Assembly (NCBI GenBank): GCA_036244855.1
Contig: BQKZ01000351.1
Span: 117,223-181,222 of the forward strand
Source of the DNA: Temnopleurus reevesii
Lineage: Eukaryota > Echinodermata > Echinoidea > Temnopleuroida > Temnopleuridae
Reading direction: 5' to 3'
Length of the DNA: 64,000 nt
The position numbers and the translations under genes are program-made. The notes below the pieces were generated by a model. That model was not told where the DNA came from. It was given only the letters and a program-made list of their open reading frames with translations, and did no database searches. Below, piece by piece: positions 48,401-59,200 of the stretch (within the stretch, counting starts at the first letter, position 1; each line of letters starts with the position of its first letter).

Positions 48401-51400
48401 CTGTGGCAGCTACCCCCCCCCCCCCCACCATTTTTCAAAACATTCCCTTGTCCCTGCATCATTATTTTTTATTGTGAAGATCCTTATTCAAGCAATCAAA
48501 TTTTGTTTGGGAATTCACTCTAAATATCTAGAGTGCTCAGTCTGACAGTGTTGGGTATTGTGACATGTACCAGCTCCTCAGGTATAAGGATAATGATAAA
48601 GTAAAATTGTGAAAATGCCTGGTTGGTGATCTCTTTTTTCAGATGCTGAATGAAATAATTAAAAAGAAATAATCAAAAGCTTAGGTTAAAAAGTCACAAA
48701 GAAAGCATGAAAATTCATTTCATTATATTCATTTCATGTTTTTTACAATCTAAATTTCTGCTGCATTTATTTTTCCTAATTCTGATTTATTTGTTAATCC
48801 ATGTATTAAAGATTTACAAATGATGCAAACGAATATTCATTTCTGATAATAGATAAATCTTTTTCTGCATATTGCTATTCTATTGTAATTTATTTAGGTA
48901 TTTAGTTATATAGGTAGTATCTAACACCACCTCCTGATATATTCCCTTTAATTTTCCAATTTCCCCTTATCATCTCCCCCATGTAATCTCAATCAGGCTA
49001 CCATGGCAATGTGCGATATGATAGAGTTCTATCAGTCCACATGTAAGCTCATCTACGCTAGCAACCGTTCAATCGGCTTTAGAGGATGGCAAGCGGCCTC
49101 GAGGCTTCTCAGACGGGTAAGACCATTACAATGTCTTCAAGAAATGTTCAAATTCTCCTCACAAAATATTCCTTGTCTGAAATGCCAATTTACATTTGAT
49201 CCATTCTATCCAATGCAAATCCTAGCAATGGTTTGCAATTAATGTTGAATTTATAAAAAGATTCAGATTCAAATGAAATATGGCGCGAGCTAGATATATA
49301 CAACTAGCATTTCGGTCAGAAACTTTTTGTTTCCGTAAGTGACTGAACATATAAAGCAGTATATATATATCCAGATATTATGTAGCCATAATCTGGATGC
49401 ATTTGAATGCCTGAAAGCTCCACAACAAATAAGAAATAAGGTTTGAATTATGCGTATGGGGTTATTGCAATTAATTATACCAAACATAAATTCTACTGTA
49501 TCAAAATGTTGTTTCAGTTTTCATAATACTTCCAGGAATTGAAAGAGACTTTAATCANTTTCTACCAGCCTTTTTTTTTTTTTTTTTGGGGGGGGGGGCA
49601 TGTTTTTTGTTTCATCATACACCCATCATACACTGTACATTCATTCCAAAGATATTACTTCTAGCATCAATTTGGCAAGTAATCAGTAAAATTGAATATT
49701 ACATCATTTCTTTTTTATCAACCAGCACATTCAGAATTCATTACAGTAATACACAATCTATGAAGATAACATGTAATTACATTTTACGTTGAATCAGGAT
49801 TTTCGTAAATCTTTATAAGGAAATATCCATTAGTCATCGACTCAGAAAATTTGCCTTTTAATGATATTGATTTTGTGGGAAAGGGTGCGGGAGGAGTTGA
49901 ATGTTAGCCCAGCAGTTATGTGTGCATGCTCAATTGAACATTCAAAAGCATTACTTTAATGAGGACTCATGAAAGGGAGAAGTTTCAGGCGATATTTTGA
50001 ATGGGATTGAAAGGTTTATCAAATACTGCAAATGGCTTTCTAAAGACTGAATGTTTTTCGGTTAATGATAAAGTGCGTTTAAAGAATGGTGGTCAAAATG
50101 TTAAGATATAATGTATAACTTGACGCCAGGATTAAGATGCCTCCAGGAAAGCGATTTTTTAAATGATATTTTGGTCAAATAGAATTATTTAATATTCATA
50201 TTGCATTTGAAGATGTGTAGATGTAGTATTTTTTTTATAATTCTTTTTAATGAATCCTTACTTTCAATCCAGATACAGGTAGCATTGTTCATTTTATTCC
50301 AATATTTTAGATTTTTTTAAAATTATTTATTTATTTATTCATATTTTATATACAACAAATGAAAAAGAGAACAAAGGGTAGAGGGTAGTCTGATTCAGTA
50401 ATGAAACTGCTCTACCACGGAGCCCTCCACCCATACAGATACAATGAACATGTACAAACATTATAAATTAACATAAATAGAACATAAAAACACACAAAGA
50501 ATCGATACATTTTCACTTTTTAGTAGTACTTTTTCACTTTTAGTACTGCAGGATTGAAGCCTGAACCTGTGGTATATATGCACCAATGTGTACCAGTAAA
50601 CAATCTGCAAATCTAATGGCCCCTAGTCACAGGGGAAAATGACGATTGTGATCAGTCTTTATCCCACTGCCTTTTAATGGAATCCCAATGTGAGAGTCTC
50701 TCAAACTCAATTTTATTCATCTGATTAACATGTCAAAGTGAAGCAGTATACATGTAGATTCAATTCAGTCACATGATTCTGGGAGATTTTCCTGGAAAAC
50801 AAGTGTTGAGACATTAGCTTGGGAAATGCTATGAGGGAATTTTGAACTTGGATTGAGCAAGAGTTGTATGATTAATATTGCCATTAACAGTTTATATTTC
50901 ATCAGAAGTCAAGACCGCGCCATTTCCTGCATTCATGTGACAATACAGTGAGGGATAATGAAAGTATTGGGGATAGGGAAGTGTACCAATATTTTGGATA
51001 TATGCCCATTGAATACTGTAATTTGTCCAAGGAAGGGTTCATAATGTCTCTCATATTAACACTTTAAGCCAGCCTGATTTAACACAATTCATTTTGGAGG
51101 CCAGCCATTGTTGCAAGGATCTCTATCAATTAATGGCCCCCAGATTGCATTTTGTGTAATTTCGCTGTCTATATGAGTGCTAATATGAATAGTTGTTTTG
51201 TGATAAATAATACTTTATTTCATAAAGACACAAGAAAAATTGAGGAAAATTTCAAATATTTCCTGAGAACATCAGCATAAGATTCCTATCATCACATCAA
51301 AATTATCTTTTCCATTAACAGGATACATTAATTGCCCCTCTGCAATTTCTTGTAGTATCCCTGCAATATATCGCATTCATCACTTTCTAGTAAGATCTGT

Positions 51401-54400
51401 TCCTGACATAAACAATTAATTTGATGAATAAGCTCACCGTGCATCAGCAAACAATGCATGATGTTTAATTTGTTTTGTCTGCCAGACACCATGCCTGCAC
51501 ACGTTTGATGCAAGAAACACCTGTTGGACAGAGCACAGTATGCCAGCCATGTCAAGGGCTCTACGAGTTGATTCCTCCATCACCGCACTGCACCTAGAGG
51601 CTTGTAACCTCTCGGGAAGACCCCACTTTCTTCTAAGTAAATATATTCACTTTACTTTCATGATCATAAGATTCTTTAGTACATTTAGAATATTGAGCAT
51701 ATATGTGAATATTAGACAATTTGCATGTGAGAACTATTTGTGATATTAATTGAAATAGTACAGCACAAATATATTCTACTTTATGAAAATCATCTTGTGA
51801 TATTTTTTCTTAACATGTAAACACAAGGTTAAAAACAAGTCTTTCCATTTTTAAAGTAGTATTTCACATTAATAGGGGAGGGACCAGTTACAACATTAAT
51901 CCAATGATCCATGATCCAATATGATATGCATGATTGAACGGCATATAAAAGGAAAAAAGTCACTTTGTGAAAGACACACGAGTGCCTTTTTAAAAAAAAT
52001 TATAAGTGAGGAAAAACGGTGAGATTCTTATTTCATTGTCAGTGAAAATCATATTTTAACATAATTTTGGTGCATGGTGCTCACTTTGAAAAGTGATGTC
52101 TAAATTCTCTTTTGTGTGTTCATTCATACCTGTTATGCAGGATTCTGCTCATAATAAGCATTACCTGAAAATTTTGTTACATGACACTCGCCTGTTAAAA
52201 CTGTTGAGCAAGCCAGTTAGGCGCTCGAGCATTCCAAGGAATAAATTCCTGCCAAGTACCAATTTTTCACCTGGATTGAGTGCAGCACAGTGTGGAAGAA
52301 TTTCTTGCAGAAGGAAATTAACGCCATGGGTAGGACTCGAACCGCGGACTTCTTGCCTGAAAGGCGAGAGTCAAAACACTACAACACAACGCTTCCACAT
52401 GATTTCGTTAACATACACTGTAAAATTGCCAAATAAGTCCTCTGGAGCTCAGTGGAAGTAAACAAATTTGCAAAAGATTTAAATTTCTTGGTTTCATATA
52501 CAAGATAGTTGGTTTTCATAGAAATATATAGTTCAGATTTTATTTCTCTTGCCTTTTTTCCAGATTTTTTGACTGGTATATGAATTGTAATTTTTAAAAC
52601 GTTATTCAATTCTTTAAATTGGTTTTCAGTGTCAGCTCTTCGTACTAATGCAACTTTGAGGGAAATCTTCTTAGCAGACAATCGTTTGATGCCATCGGAT
52701 GCAATCCATATTGGTGGGATGTTACGACACAATGCTGGCCTCAAACTCTTGGACCTAAGAAATAATAATATACAGGTCAGTGTGACAGACTCATAAATGC
52801 TTACCGCTTGGAAATATAATTGAATAAGAAATTAGAATGCCATCAGATGCAATCCATATTGGCGGGATGTTTGCAGACTAATTCTGATATTACAATGTAC
52901 ATGCAAACTACAAACTCCATCTTGTCAAATCTAGAAATTATTATTATTATTTTTTTTGGTAGTGATATATTGTGACATGACTCTCAATGACAAACTCAAT
53001 CATGATGACAAATCACATTTATTTCGCTTTTCAATTTGTGAATTCATCTAAATTTCATGTAGTAGTGAAAGTATAGAATTGAATGATACGTTTTCTCTCT
53101 TGATGACAGGATACTGGTCTCTCTCACATCAGTAATGGTCTATCAGGCCAAATGAAAGGAGGTCTCACAACACTAGTACTTTGGAATAATCACATCACAC
53201 ATAATGGGGTGGCTCATCTAGGCAAAGCACTGGTAAGAAAATTCTTTATACAGTCTGTCTATTAGTATTACTCCCTATTGTCATGTCTGTCCTGAAATAT
53301 AAGGAGTGATGTTCAAAAGTTGCAATTGATTCACAAGTTGCAGTTTATGGGAGCGTGCTAATCAAACAAGCACGCTCTAGTTGCTGTGACAGAGCCACTT
53401 TGATATTAGTGGAAGTAACCCTATTTTGCTGTAAAGTCATCACATATATGTTAGAGTAAATCCAATTTTAATCCTGGGCTGTGTTTCCTAAAGCTGTGCG
53501 TAGATCTACGCACGACTTTACAAACGACTGGTGATCCTTTATCACACTCGATGATAACTTCTGATGCTGGATTGCAGCGAAGAAAGGATTACCAATCGTT
53601 TGCACAGTCATATGTAGATCTATGCACAGCTTTATAAAACACAACCCAGGTGTGTCCCCAATGACAATGGGTGGCGAGATTCATGTCTTATGTTATGTCG
53701 CTTTCTTTACAGCCATGTCATTTGTACTAATTTCTTGTTTATTTTATAACATTGGTTGCTTTTTGTATGCATAGGCTTGCTGAACAGCAGTCTTCTGATT
53801 GTCTGTTAGTTTAACTATGAATGAAAGGTACAATGCAATATAGTGTGGGATAATTGAGCATATTTACAATTGAGTCAAATGTCAACATGTCAATCACTGT
53901 GACGTAACAATGAATGTGCCTCGTCTAATCTGAATTCAAACACTAAGACTTAATGCAAACCTCCCAACCACTAGGAATTTTGAGGAAAAAATATGACCTT
54001 TTGACTATTTTGAGAGAGTTTTAATGCAATTTCAAAAGAATTTTCCTATATTTTCTGATAATTCTACTACCGTTCTATGGGAAACATGGTTTCTTTCCTC
54101 TTTTTCAGTAAATCATTAATTTCCCATTATAAAGGTTGGAAGGCCTTTTTATTGGCATTGAAGGGTTACAGCAAAAGTAAACTATTATCTACAAAGGGGA
54201 GCTTAATCACTTGCTCTAATAATACTGAATATTACATTCTAATTCTAGCCAGAAATATGGGTATTTTTGAAGAAATGTGGTCTTAAATGTTATTGATGAA
54301 TTGCGATGCATGATAGAATAAAGGGGCCTTATATTGTCTGCCAAATAAATTCTCTCAACTACAATGCATTGTCTGGCTTGCCTTACTATCCAAGCCAAGT

Positions 54401-57400
54401 AATTAATTGGATTTTGAAGCAGAACAATGGTATTTTCTTTTCAAGGATGCAAGCAAGTCTGTATGTTGGTTCATTGAAGGTCCTTATTCAGTACATTTTT
54501 AGAAAAATGCCATTATCAGATTAGATGAACTGATAGGTATGTGTTCATTTTGTATGCCCATATCTGATCATATTATATACAACTACATGTTATTGAACTG
54601 GTGAAGAACATGACTGAAACGCTTTTTTCAATTTTCTAAAATAGTTAGGCTGTATAAGTGATGTTTTACTGTTACACTTTGAGAGATTTTCCCCCATTTT
54701 CATTCCTACATTTATTTGGACATTCAAAATGCTGCTAGCAAGTGAATAATAATTCCTTATCAGCCTGAACTAGGCAATCAATCATATAATTTGCTAAATA
54801 TCAGGCAAATCTGATTTAAAAAAAAAATTGTATCGAAGAGTTGTGTCATTTTAATTCTTTTATAGCATTGTAATTTTCCGGCAAATGGAAACCTATTTTG
54901 TTGGCATGGCAAATATTTTAAGCAGTTAGAAAATCAAGTTATGTAATATTTGTCTGAACTCTGGATTACCAAGTGCTATAAACTGATTAGAGATAATTTG
55001 ATTGGTTAATGGATTTTAAAGAAACCAAAATAGACATTTGCTATTTTGATCTAGTGTTGCCTAGAAAACGTTTACTATTTTCATTTTTTGTAGATTGGTG
55101 TCATTTATTGCATTAAAGAATTGAATAATTGAATAACATATTCATAAATAATATTTATTTCCTCTGTGTTTTTCATAATTTTCTTCCAATTGAAGGATCT
55201 GATACAACATCAAAACTATCTATTTGTAGACAAAATGCTATTGTTCTTAGCTATGAGATATGAGCTTTGGACATTTCTTGCAAATTTGTAAAATATGGTT
55301 TTGTATTATTCTCATATAAGAGTGGTTTCAATTTCAGTCATCTGTGACAAAGGGCACATCGACCGAAGTGCACGTCACATTTTGCGCGCAGCTGCGCATT
55401 GTTACGTCACAGCTCTGATTAATCTGTGACGAGCTCTCCCAATCTGTGACGAGCATTTCTTGATTTTCCTATTCGTTCACTGATCTGTGACGAATCCATA
55501 CACGAGCGTGTGTCTCTTGTGTGTATATCATTGTGACGTCAGCTGCAACTAGTCGACTGAAATCGTAACTGATTTGGGGAGTGAACGAACGAAAGCAATT
55601 GACGTGTTGACATTGGTTGACCTTTACTTCCGGTCAACTGTGACTGTGATTGTGACGAATGATTCGAAACCTCCATATAGATGCATTTAGCACTTTATCG
55701 TACAAGCTTGACTGTGGCAAGGTTAAATGTTGAACCTTTGAAGTACTGTATAAAATTCAGGTCCAATATTAGGTAAGGATTAGTATTCATGAGTTAATAG
55801 TTGAATGGTTAATGATGTTATTTATTGCTTCTCTTGAACAGATAAAGACTGACAATCTTGAGACGTTGAACCTGGGTCAGAACAACCTTGGTACTGATGG
55901 GATACACTTCTTGAAGGATGGTCTGATGAAGAACAAAGCTCTCATGAGACTTGGGCTCTATGCTTGCAAGATATCAGATGAAGGTGAACAATTAGTCCCC
56001 CAAAAATTGTTTACATGCCCTCATCCGACCAACCATCCGAAAATGCCCAACCTTAATTTTTTTCTCTCTTTATTTAAATTTTGTTTGATCTTCTTCACAT
56101 TCTGTGAGAGAGAAACTGCAAACAATGACTTGAACTCATATAGAAATATTCTACTTCGGTGAGAGTTACCTTCTTGTTTTTTAGAGGTACAATATTTAAT
56201 TTCTATAGATATTAATTCCACAAAGGATAAGTTGACTATATTTAGGTAAAACCAATTTGTGTACCATTTGGAAAGATTCACTCGAGCATGGGAGCAATTT
56301 AACTGTTTTCATACTGCTTTCATACTGACCATATTATATCTTTCTTCTTAATTGCTAGCATATTTTAAACAGATCTTAGAGCTTTTAAACCTACAAAGTT
56401 CACCTTCCAATGATTGATCTCCAATATGCCTTAGTTATATGAGGCATATCATATTGCCAGCTTATTCTTGGGTTTCACTATTAACAGCAGCTGTGGTGGT
56501 TTTGTTTGATTTATCTCTCATATAGGTGCTGTAGCATTGGCTGAATACCTAGCTGATAACTGTTACCTCATGAGACTAGATCTAAGAGAGAACGATATAC
56601 GCACTGGAGGCATGATGGCGCTCTCACTATCCTTGAACGTCAACACGATCCTACTCAGACTAGATCTGGACAAAGATGTCAAAAAGGAGTCGGTAAGCAT
56701 AATGGGAACCATTGTTAGTTTGAAGTGTTTTTCACAAATACATAATGAATTTTTCCTGTGCCTGGAAGAAAAAAAAGTGTGCGTTTGTAAGTCTGCCATT
56801 AAATCTTCGGCTGCTGGAGTCTTTGGGAATATATTGAAATGTTTCACCAAAGTGTATTGTAGCGTACACTTGAATCATAATATAAGGGGGTTGAAAATTT
56901 GGTCTTCACTATTGTGGCAAAGAGCATTTCTGCAAAAGAAATCTACAAATCTTGAGTATGGCATCAAAACATATACGCATAATTTTCATTGTCTTGGTAT
57001 TTTACATTTGTCATTTATAAACGTACAGAATAGTTTATGAAGTCAGTAAATACATTATTGTTTATGTTAATGTTATTATTGGTTATATTTCCATTGTAAT
57101 AATTATGTAAAAAGAAGAATAATGGAAAGTTAATGTCTTATTTCTGTACAGCTCAAAGGCTATGAGGAACTCCAGCAATCTCTGCTATCTGAAATCTGTG
57201 GTCACCTTTCTCGGAATCGAAAAATCCTTGAGCAACGACAGAAGGAGGAGGAGGAAAGAGCAAAGAATGCTTATGCAAACCCAAAACTGCAATCTGAAAT
57301 GACGGACAATGAAAATAATGAAGAGAAATCAGAGGGTAGTATACATGAAGAGGGTGGGAAGGAGGTTGTAAGAGACACAAGAGACCCTTTGATGGGAATA

Positions 57401-58691
57401 GAGAGTGCTCAAGAAGCACTGGTAGTCTTGGGGAGCAGACCCAAGAGTGGACAAAAGCCTCAGAAACCTATTCAAGATGGCAATCTTGAGGAAGGAGGCA
57501 GTGAAAATGTGACAGATCATAAAAATGAGGTGCAAGCACAAAATTCAATGGTGCAGTCATCGTTACCAACTTCAGCAATACCAGTACAAAGTAATTCAGA
57601 TGGGCAATCAATATCAACTCCAGGACTTTCTTCAGAAGTACCATTGTCATCTTCATTATCTTCATCTCCTCCATCATCATCGTCATCTTCATCATCATCA
57701 CTGTCATCATCGTCATCTCCCATATCCGCTTCCAATGTTGAGTCAAATCAACCTCGAACAGCCTCGGGAGGGCAGGATCTATTCAGCCAGGACCAGTCAA
57801 CTCCTACCATCCTGTTCAGAGGTCACGGTGCTCGAAGCGGTAGCATCACCAAGATTGAGATCCCTAAGGATGAATCCAAACTTCTCCACAGTGACAGCAT
57901 CGATGTGGAGTCTCCGACGTCTCCATCGAGCTTGAAAACCGTTGACATTCTGAGTGCAATTCAGGATGAGGAGTCGGCTGGGCAATCGCCAGCGAAGAAG
58001 ACGGTTGTTGGAAGAGCCATTGGAGATGCTGGTGAGGTGATGGAAGTTCCGAGTCCGGACACTGAACCGTTTGCTAGAGGAGTTCCGTTGAATATAGATG
58101 GGAAGATCGGCAATCGACTCATGGATGGGATGAATGATCATACGTTTCAAGCAGGAAATATTACTGGTTAGTATTACAATGAAGATGAAATTAAAGATGT
58201 TCTTTACAACTATAGCAATAATTATAGTAATGTGTGGCTTCTTTTAGAGCGCTCAGATCGACTCTACTAATTTTTATGGCTCCATAGGTATTCATCCCTA
58301 TTATCCAGCTTTTGCAGGCTGCCATTATGGCACCATTACAGCAACTATCTACCTTATGTGGGGCGATGGCAGTACAATGTGGATGAATTTCTTTTTTTTG
58401 GATAAAATTAACACAATAGATGGGGTTTCAATCATTCATTTCCATCATTTTCCATGAATGTAAAGTACTTAGTCAAAGCATCTTCTTAGCTTTGTAATTA
58501 GGACCTGAAGCCTAACCCTACTTTCAACAGTTCAGAAAGATGAATTATAGGTTTATATTAAAACAACCAAATTTCTGAGTTGGGTGGATTTTAATTTGTG
58601 ATGATTTCATTTGATTTCAGTTGACCCAACTCCATCACCTGATCTAGAGACAGACATTGGCAACATACTTGCAGCTGCTCATGCTTTGTAA
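36475..58691 (+). CDS. PPP1R37: Protein phosphatase 1 regulatory subunit 37 (leucine-rich repeat), complete
   Basis: Inhibitory PP1-binding protein with leucine-rich repeats. Exons: 36475-36841, 43186-43283, 45230-45275, 47777-47877, 48997-49116, 51486-51636, 52630-52775, 53110-53232, 55842-55983, 56526-56692, 57152-58166, 58621-58691. All phases agree and give about 848 aa. The ATG at 36475 has a good context (AAAATGG). A disordered acidic N-terminus carries the PP1-docking RVxF motif as RVWF (101-104), followed by PNPW as in vertebrate PPP1R37. Exons 2-10 encode the LRR solenoid (EEVFKRVQF, RGWQAASRLLRR, HLEACNLSGRP, LLDLRNNNIQ, TLVLWNNHIT, LETLNLGQNN, RLDLRENDI, LRLDLDKDVKKESV), matching the vertebrate order closely. 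Exon 11 encodes a charged helix rich in Glu/Lys and a long disordered Ser-rich tail. The last exon ends AAAHAL. Confidence 0.94.
37744..37920. mobile_element. MITE with GGGGTGTTGCTC ends, copy 1
   Basis: GGGGTGTTGCTC (37745) is inverted as GAGCAACACCCC (37907). The sub-terminal words AACTGCAAATCAACTT and CAACTGCAACTTGCGATCAA repeat inside. In reverse complement it matches 61325-61502 along its whole length. Confidence 0.85.
39948..40040. repeat. Partial CAGTCAAACC element with GGTGGTCTGTATGGACA repeats
   Basis: It begins TACAGTCAAACCT like the element at 23808, followed by AAGGTGGTCTGTATGGACAG and a second GTGGTCTGTATGGACAG and a truncated third. No right terminal repeat is seen. Confidence 0.6.
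41316..41351. repeat. TTTCTACCAGCC followed by T(13)G(11)
   Basis: The same 12-base lead and a T-run/G-run junction occur at 49559-49598. Similar T/G junctions without the lead are at about 43838 and 11074. The flanks beyond the G run differ. Confidence 0.7.
42990..43155. repeat. Dispersed repeat, copy B, ending just before PPP1R37 exon 2
   Basis: It shares GCAATCCTGCTAAAATGCAT and flanking blocks with 13618-13800. It stops about 30 bp short of the acceptor at 43185, so it forms most of the intron's 3' end. Confidence 0.6.
44840..45060. repeat. Dispersed repeat, copy 1 (partner at 62212-62430)
   Basis: Shared order of words with 62212-62430: ACCATGAATTC, TAAATGCCCAT or GAATGCCCAT, AATAACAACTTGCTA, GTGAAAA/GCGAAAA and GTGAAT. 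A diverged interspersed repeat. Confidence 0.6.
47141..47274. mobile_element. 134-bp palindromic element, 18-bp perfect inverted ends
   Basis: ATCAAATATACCATGCAC (47141-47158) is inverted at 47257-47274. Inside, AATTATGGATT and AATCCATAATT, then GGTGACTGGCATA and TATGCCGGTCACC, continue the fold, so most of the element can form one hairpin. Confidence 0.85.
47310..47593. mobile_element. Inverted-repeat element carrying three TGACGTCA sites
   Basis: TTTATATCCTAC near 47310 is inverted as GTAGGATATAAT near 47583. Inside, a 31-bp unit (TATCGCGGTTTAGCGGGATG start) is repeated at 47401-47431 and 47432-47462. TGACGTCA occurs at 47419, 47450 and 47491. The palindrome is the consensus CREB/ATF binding site; use in vivo is unknown. 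Confidence 0.65.
49117..51485 (+). other. PPP1R37 intron 5
   Basis: No exon seen. It contains the N at 49558, the T/G tract at 49571 and AT-rich filler. A TTATTTATTTATT stretch near 50325 could be a degraded repeat end. Confidence 0.5.
49559..49598. repeat. TTTCTACCAGCC followed by T(17)G(11), second copy
   Basis: It directly follows the N at 49558 and has the same lead sequence as 41316. Confidence 0.7.
52190..52400 (-). mobile_element. tRNA-derived SINE, minus strand
   Basis: On the minus strand a tRNA-like head runs from about 52400 downward: GTTGTAGTG, an anticodon-arm-like CTCGCCTTTCAGGCAAG, then a perfect B box GGTTCGAGTCC (52343-52333). A body follows with CTGTGCTGCACTCAATCCAG and GGAATTTATTCCTTGGAATG. 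It lies in PPP1R37 intron 6. The boundary of the tail is uncertain. Confidence 0.65.
53472..53650. mobile_element. 179-bp MITE with CCTGGGCTGTGTTTCC ends
   Basis: The left end CCTGGGCTGTGTTTCCTAAA and the right end (TTTATAAAACACAACCCAGG) are inverted with mismatches. Next inward, AGCTGTGCGTAGATCTACG and TAGATCTATGCACAGCT continue the arms. It is built like the element at 26817. Confidence 0.75.
53960..54130. repeat. Dispersed repeat with relatives at 780-900 and 1525-1690
   Basis: All three share, in order, GGAATTTTGAGGAAA (GGAAACTTGAGGAAA at 780), GATAATTCTACTA or ATAATTCTACTA, and CTATGG. The 1525 and 53960 copies also share ATGG-TTCTTTCCTCTTTT. An interspersed repeat with no conserved reading frame. 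Confidence 0.6.
55331..55675. repeat. CTGTGACGA-rich block in PPP1R37 intron 8
   Basis: CTGTGACGA or a close variant recurs at about 55342, 55424, 55444, 55485 and 55651. GTTACGTCAC (55401) and GTGACGTCAGC (55533) add CRE-like sites. CpG is much denser here than in the surrounding intron. ATTTCAGTC near 55331 is partly inverted near 55555. Confidence 0.6.
57640..57725 (+). repeat. PPP1R37: Coding TCA/TCT trinucleotide repeat (poly-Ser tract of PPP1R37)
   Basis: An almost uninterrupted run of TCA, TCT and TCC codons in frame encodes about 25 Ser with a few Leu and Pro. It is a likely length-variable microsatellite. Confidence 0.9.
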
Positions 58692-59200
58692 ATAAAAAGG
58701 TATGATATTGAACATTTTAGCAATAATTATCACAACAGTCTACAGTGTAGTTAAGTTCTTTTTTTTTATTAAAAAAAAAGAACTTAACTTCACTGCAGAC
58801 TGTTTTGATTGGCTTAATATTGTTTGTTACTTTAGGCCACAATCTTAAATGAAAAATCAGATTTTCAAAATTGTTGACCAATTCATGGCATTGCCCCTAG
58901 TATTCCAGATGACCTACACCTTGTAAGCTGTGCAGGTAACTATATAACAGCTAGTTCAGTGTTATGTTTACTGTATATCTTACTTTCATTGCTTATAATG
59001 AATTTCTGTGGAGAAAGTTTTTGATTTGTTACTCATCCATTTTTATTTCTTAATCTACTCTTATCTTCTATAGGTGCAGACAACAGCAGTACTCGATAGT
59101 AGGACATCTCAATTCACCAGGCTGTTAATAAATAATGTTTCATCTTTTATCAAGATACAACAAAATCATCTCGTTCAACCATCAAGAGAAAATTGCATTG
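58692..59200 (+). other. PPP1R37: PPP1R37 3' untranslated region with possible intron
   Basis: The stop TAA (58689-58691) overlaps AATAAA (58691-58696), and AAG/GTATGA at 58698 is a donor-like site. An acceptor-like TATAG lies before GTGCAGACAAC near 59074, and another AATAAA is at 59127-59132. Either the transcript ends near 58.7 kb or a 3'-UTR intron is removed. Confidence 0.4.

Noticed and set aside
57468..57746. Acidic Asp-rich minus-strand ORFs opposite PPP1R37 exon 11
   Set aside because: They are the antisense of the TCA/TCT Ser repeat.
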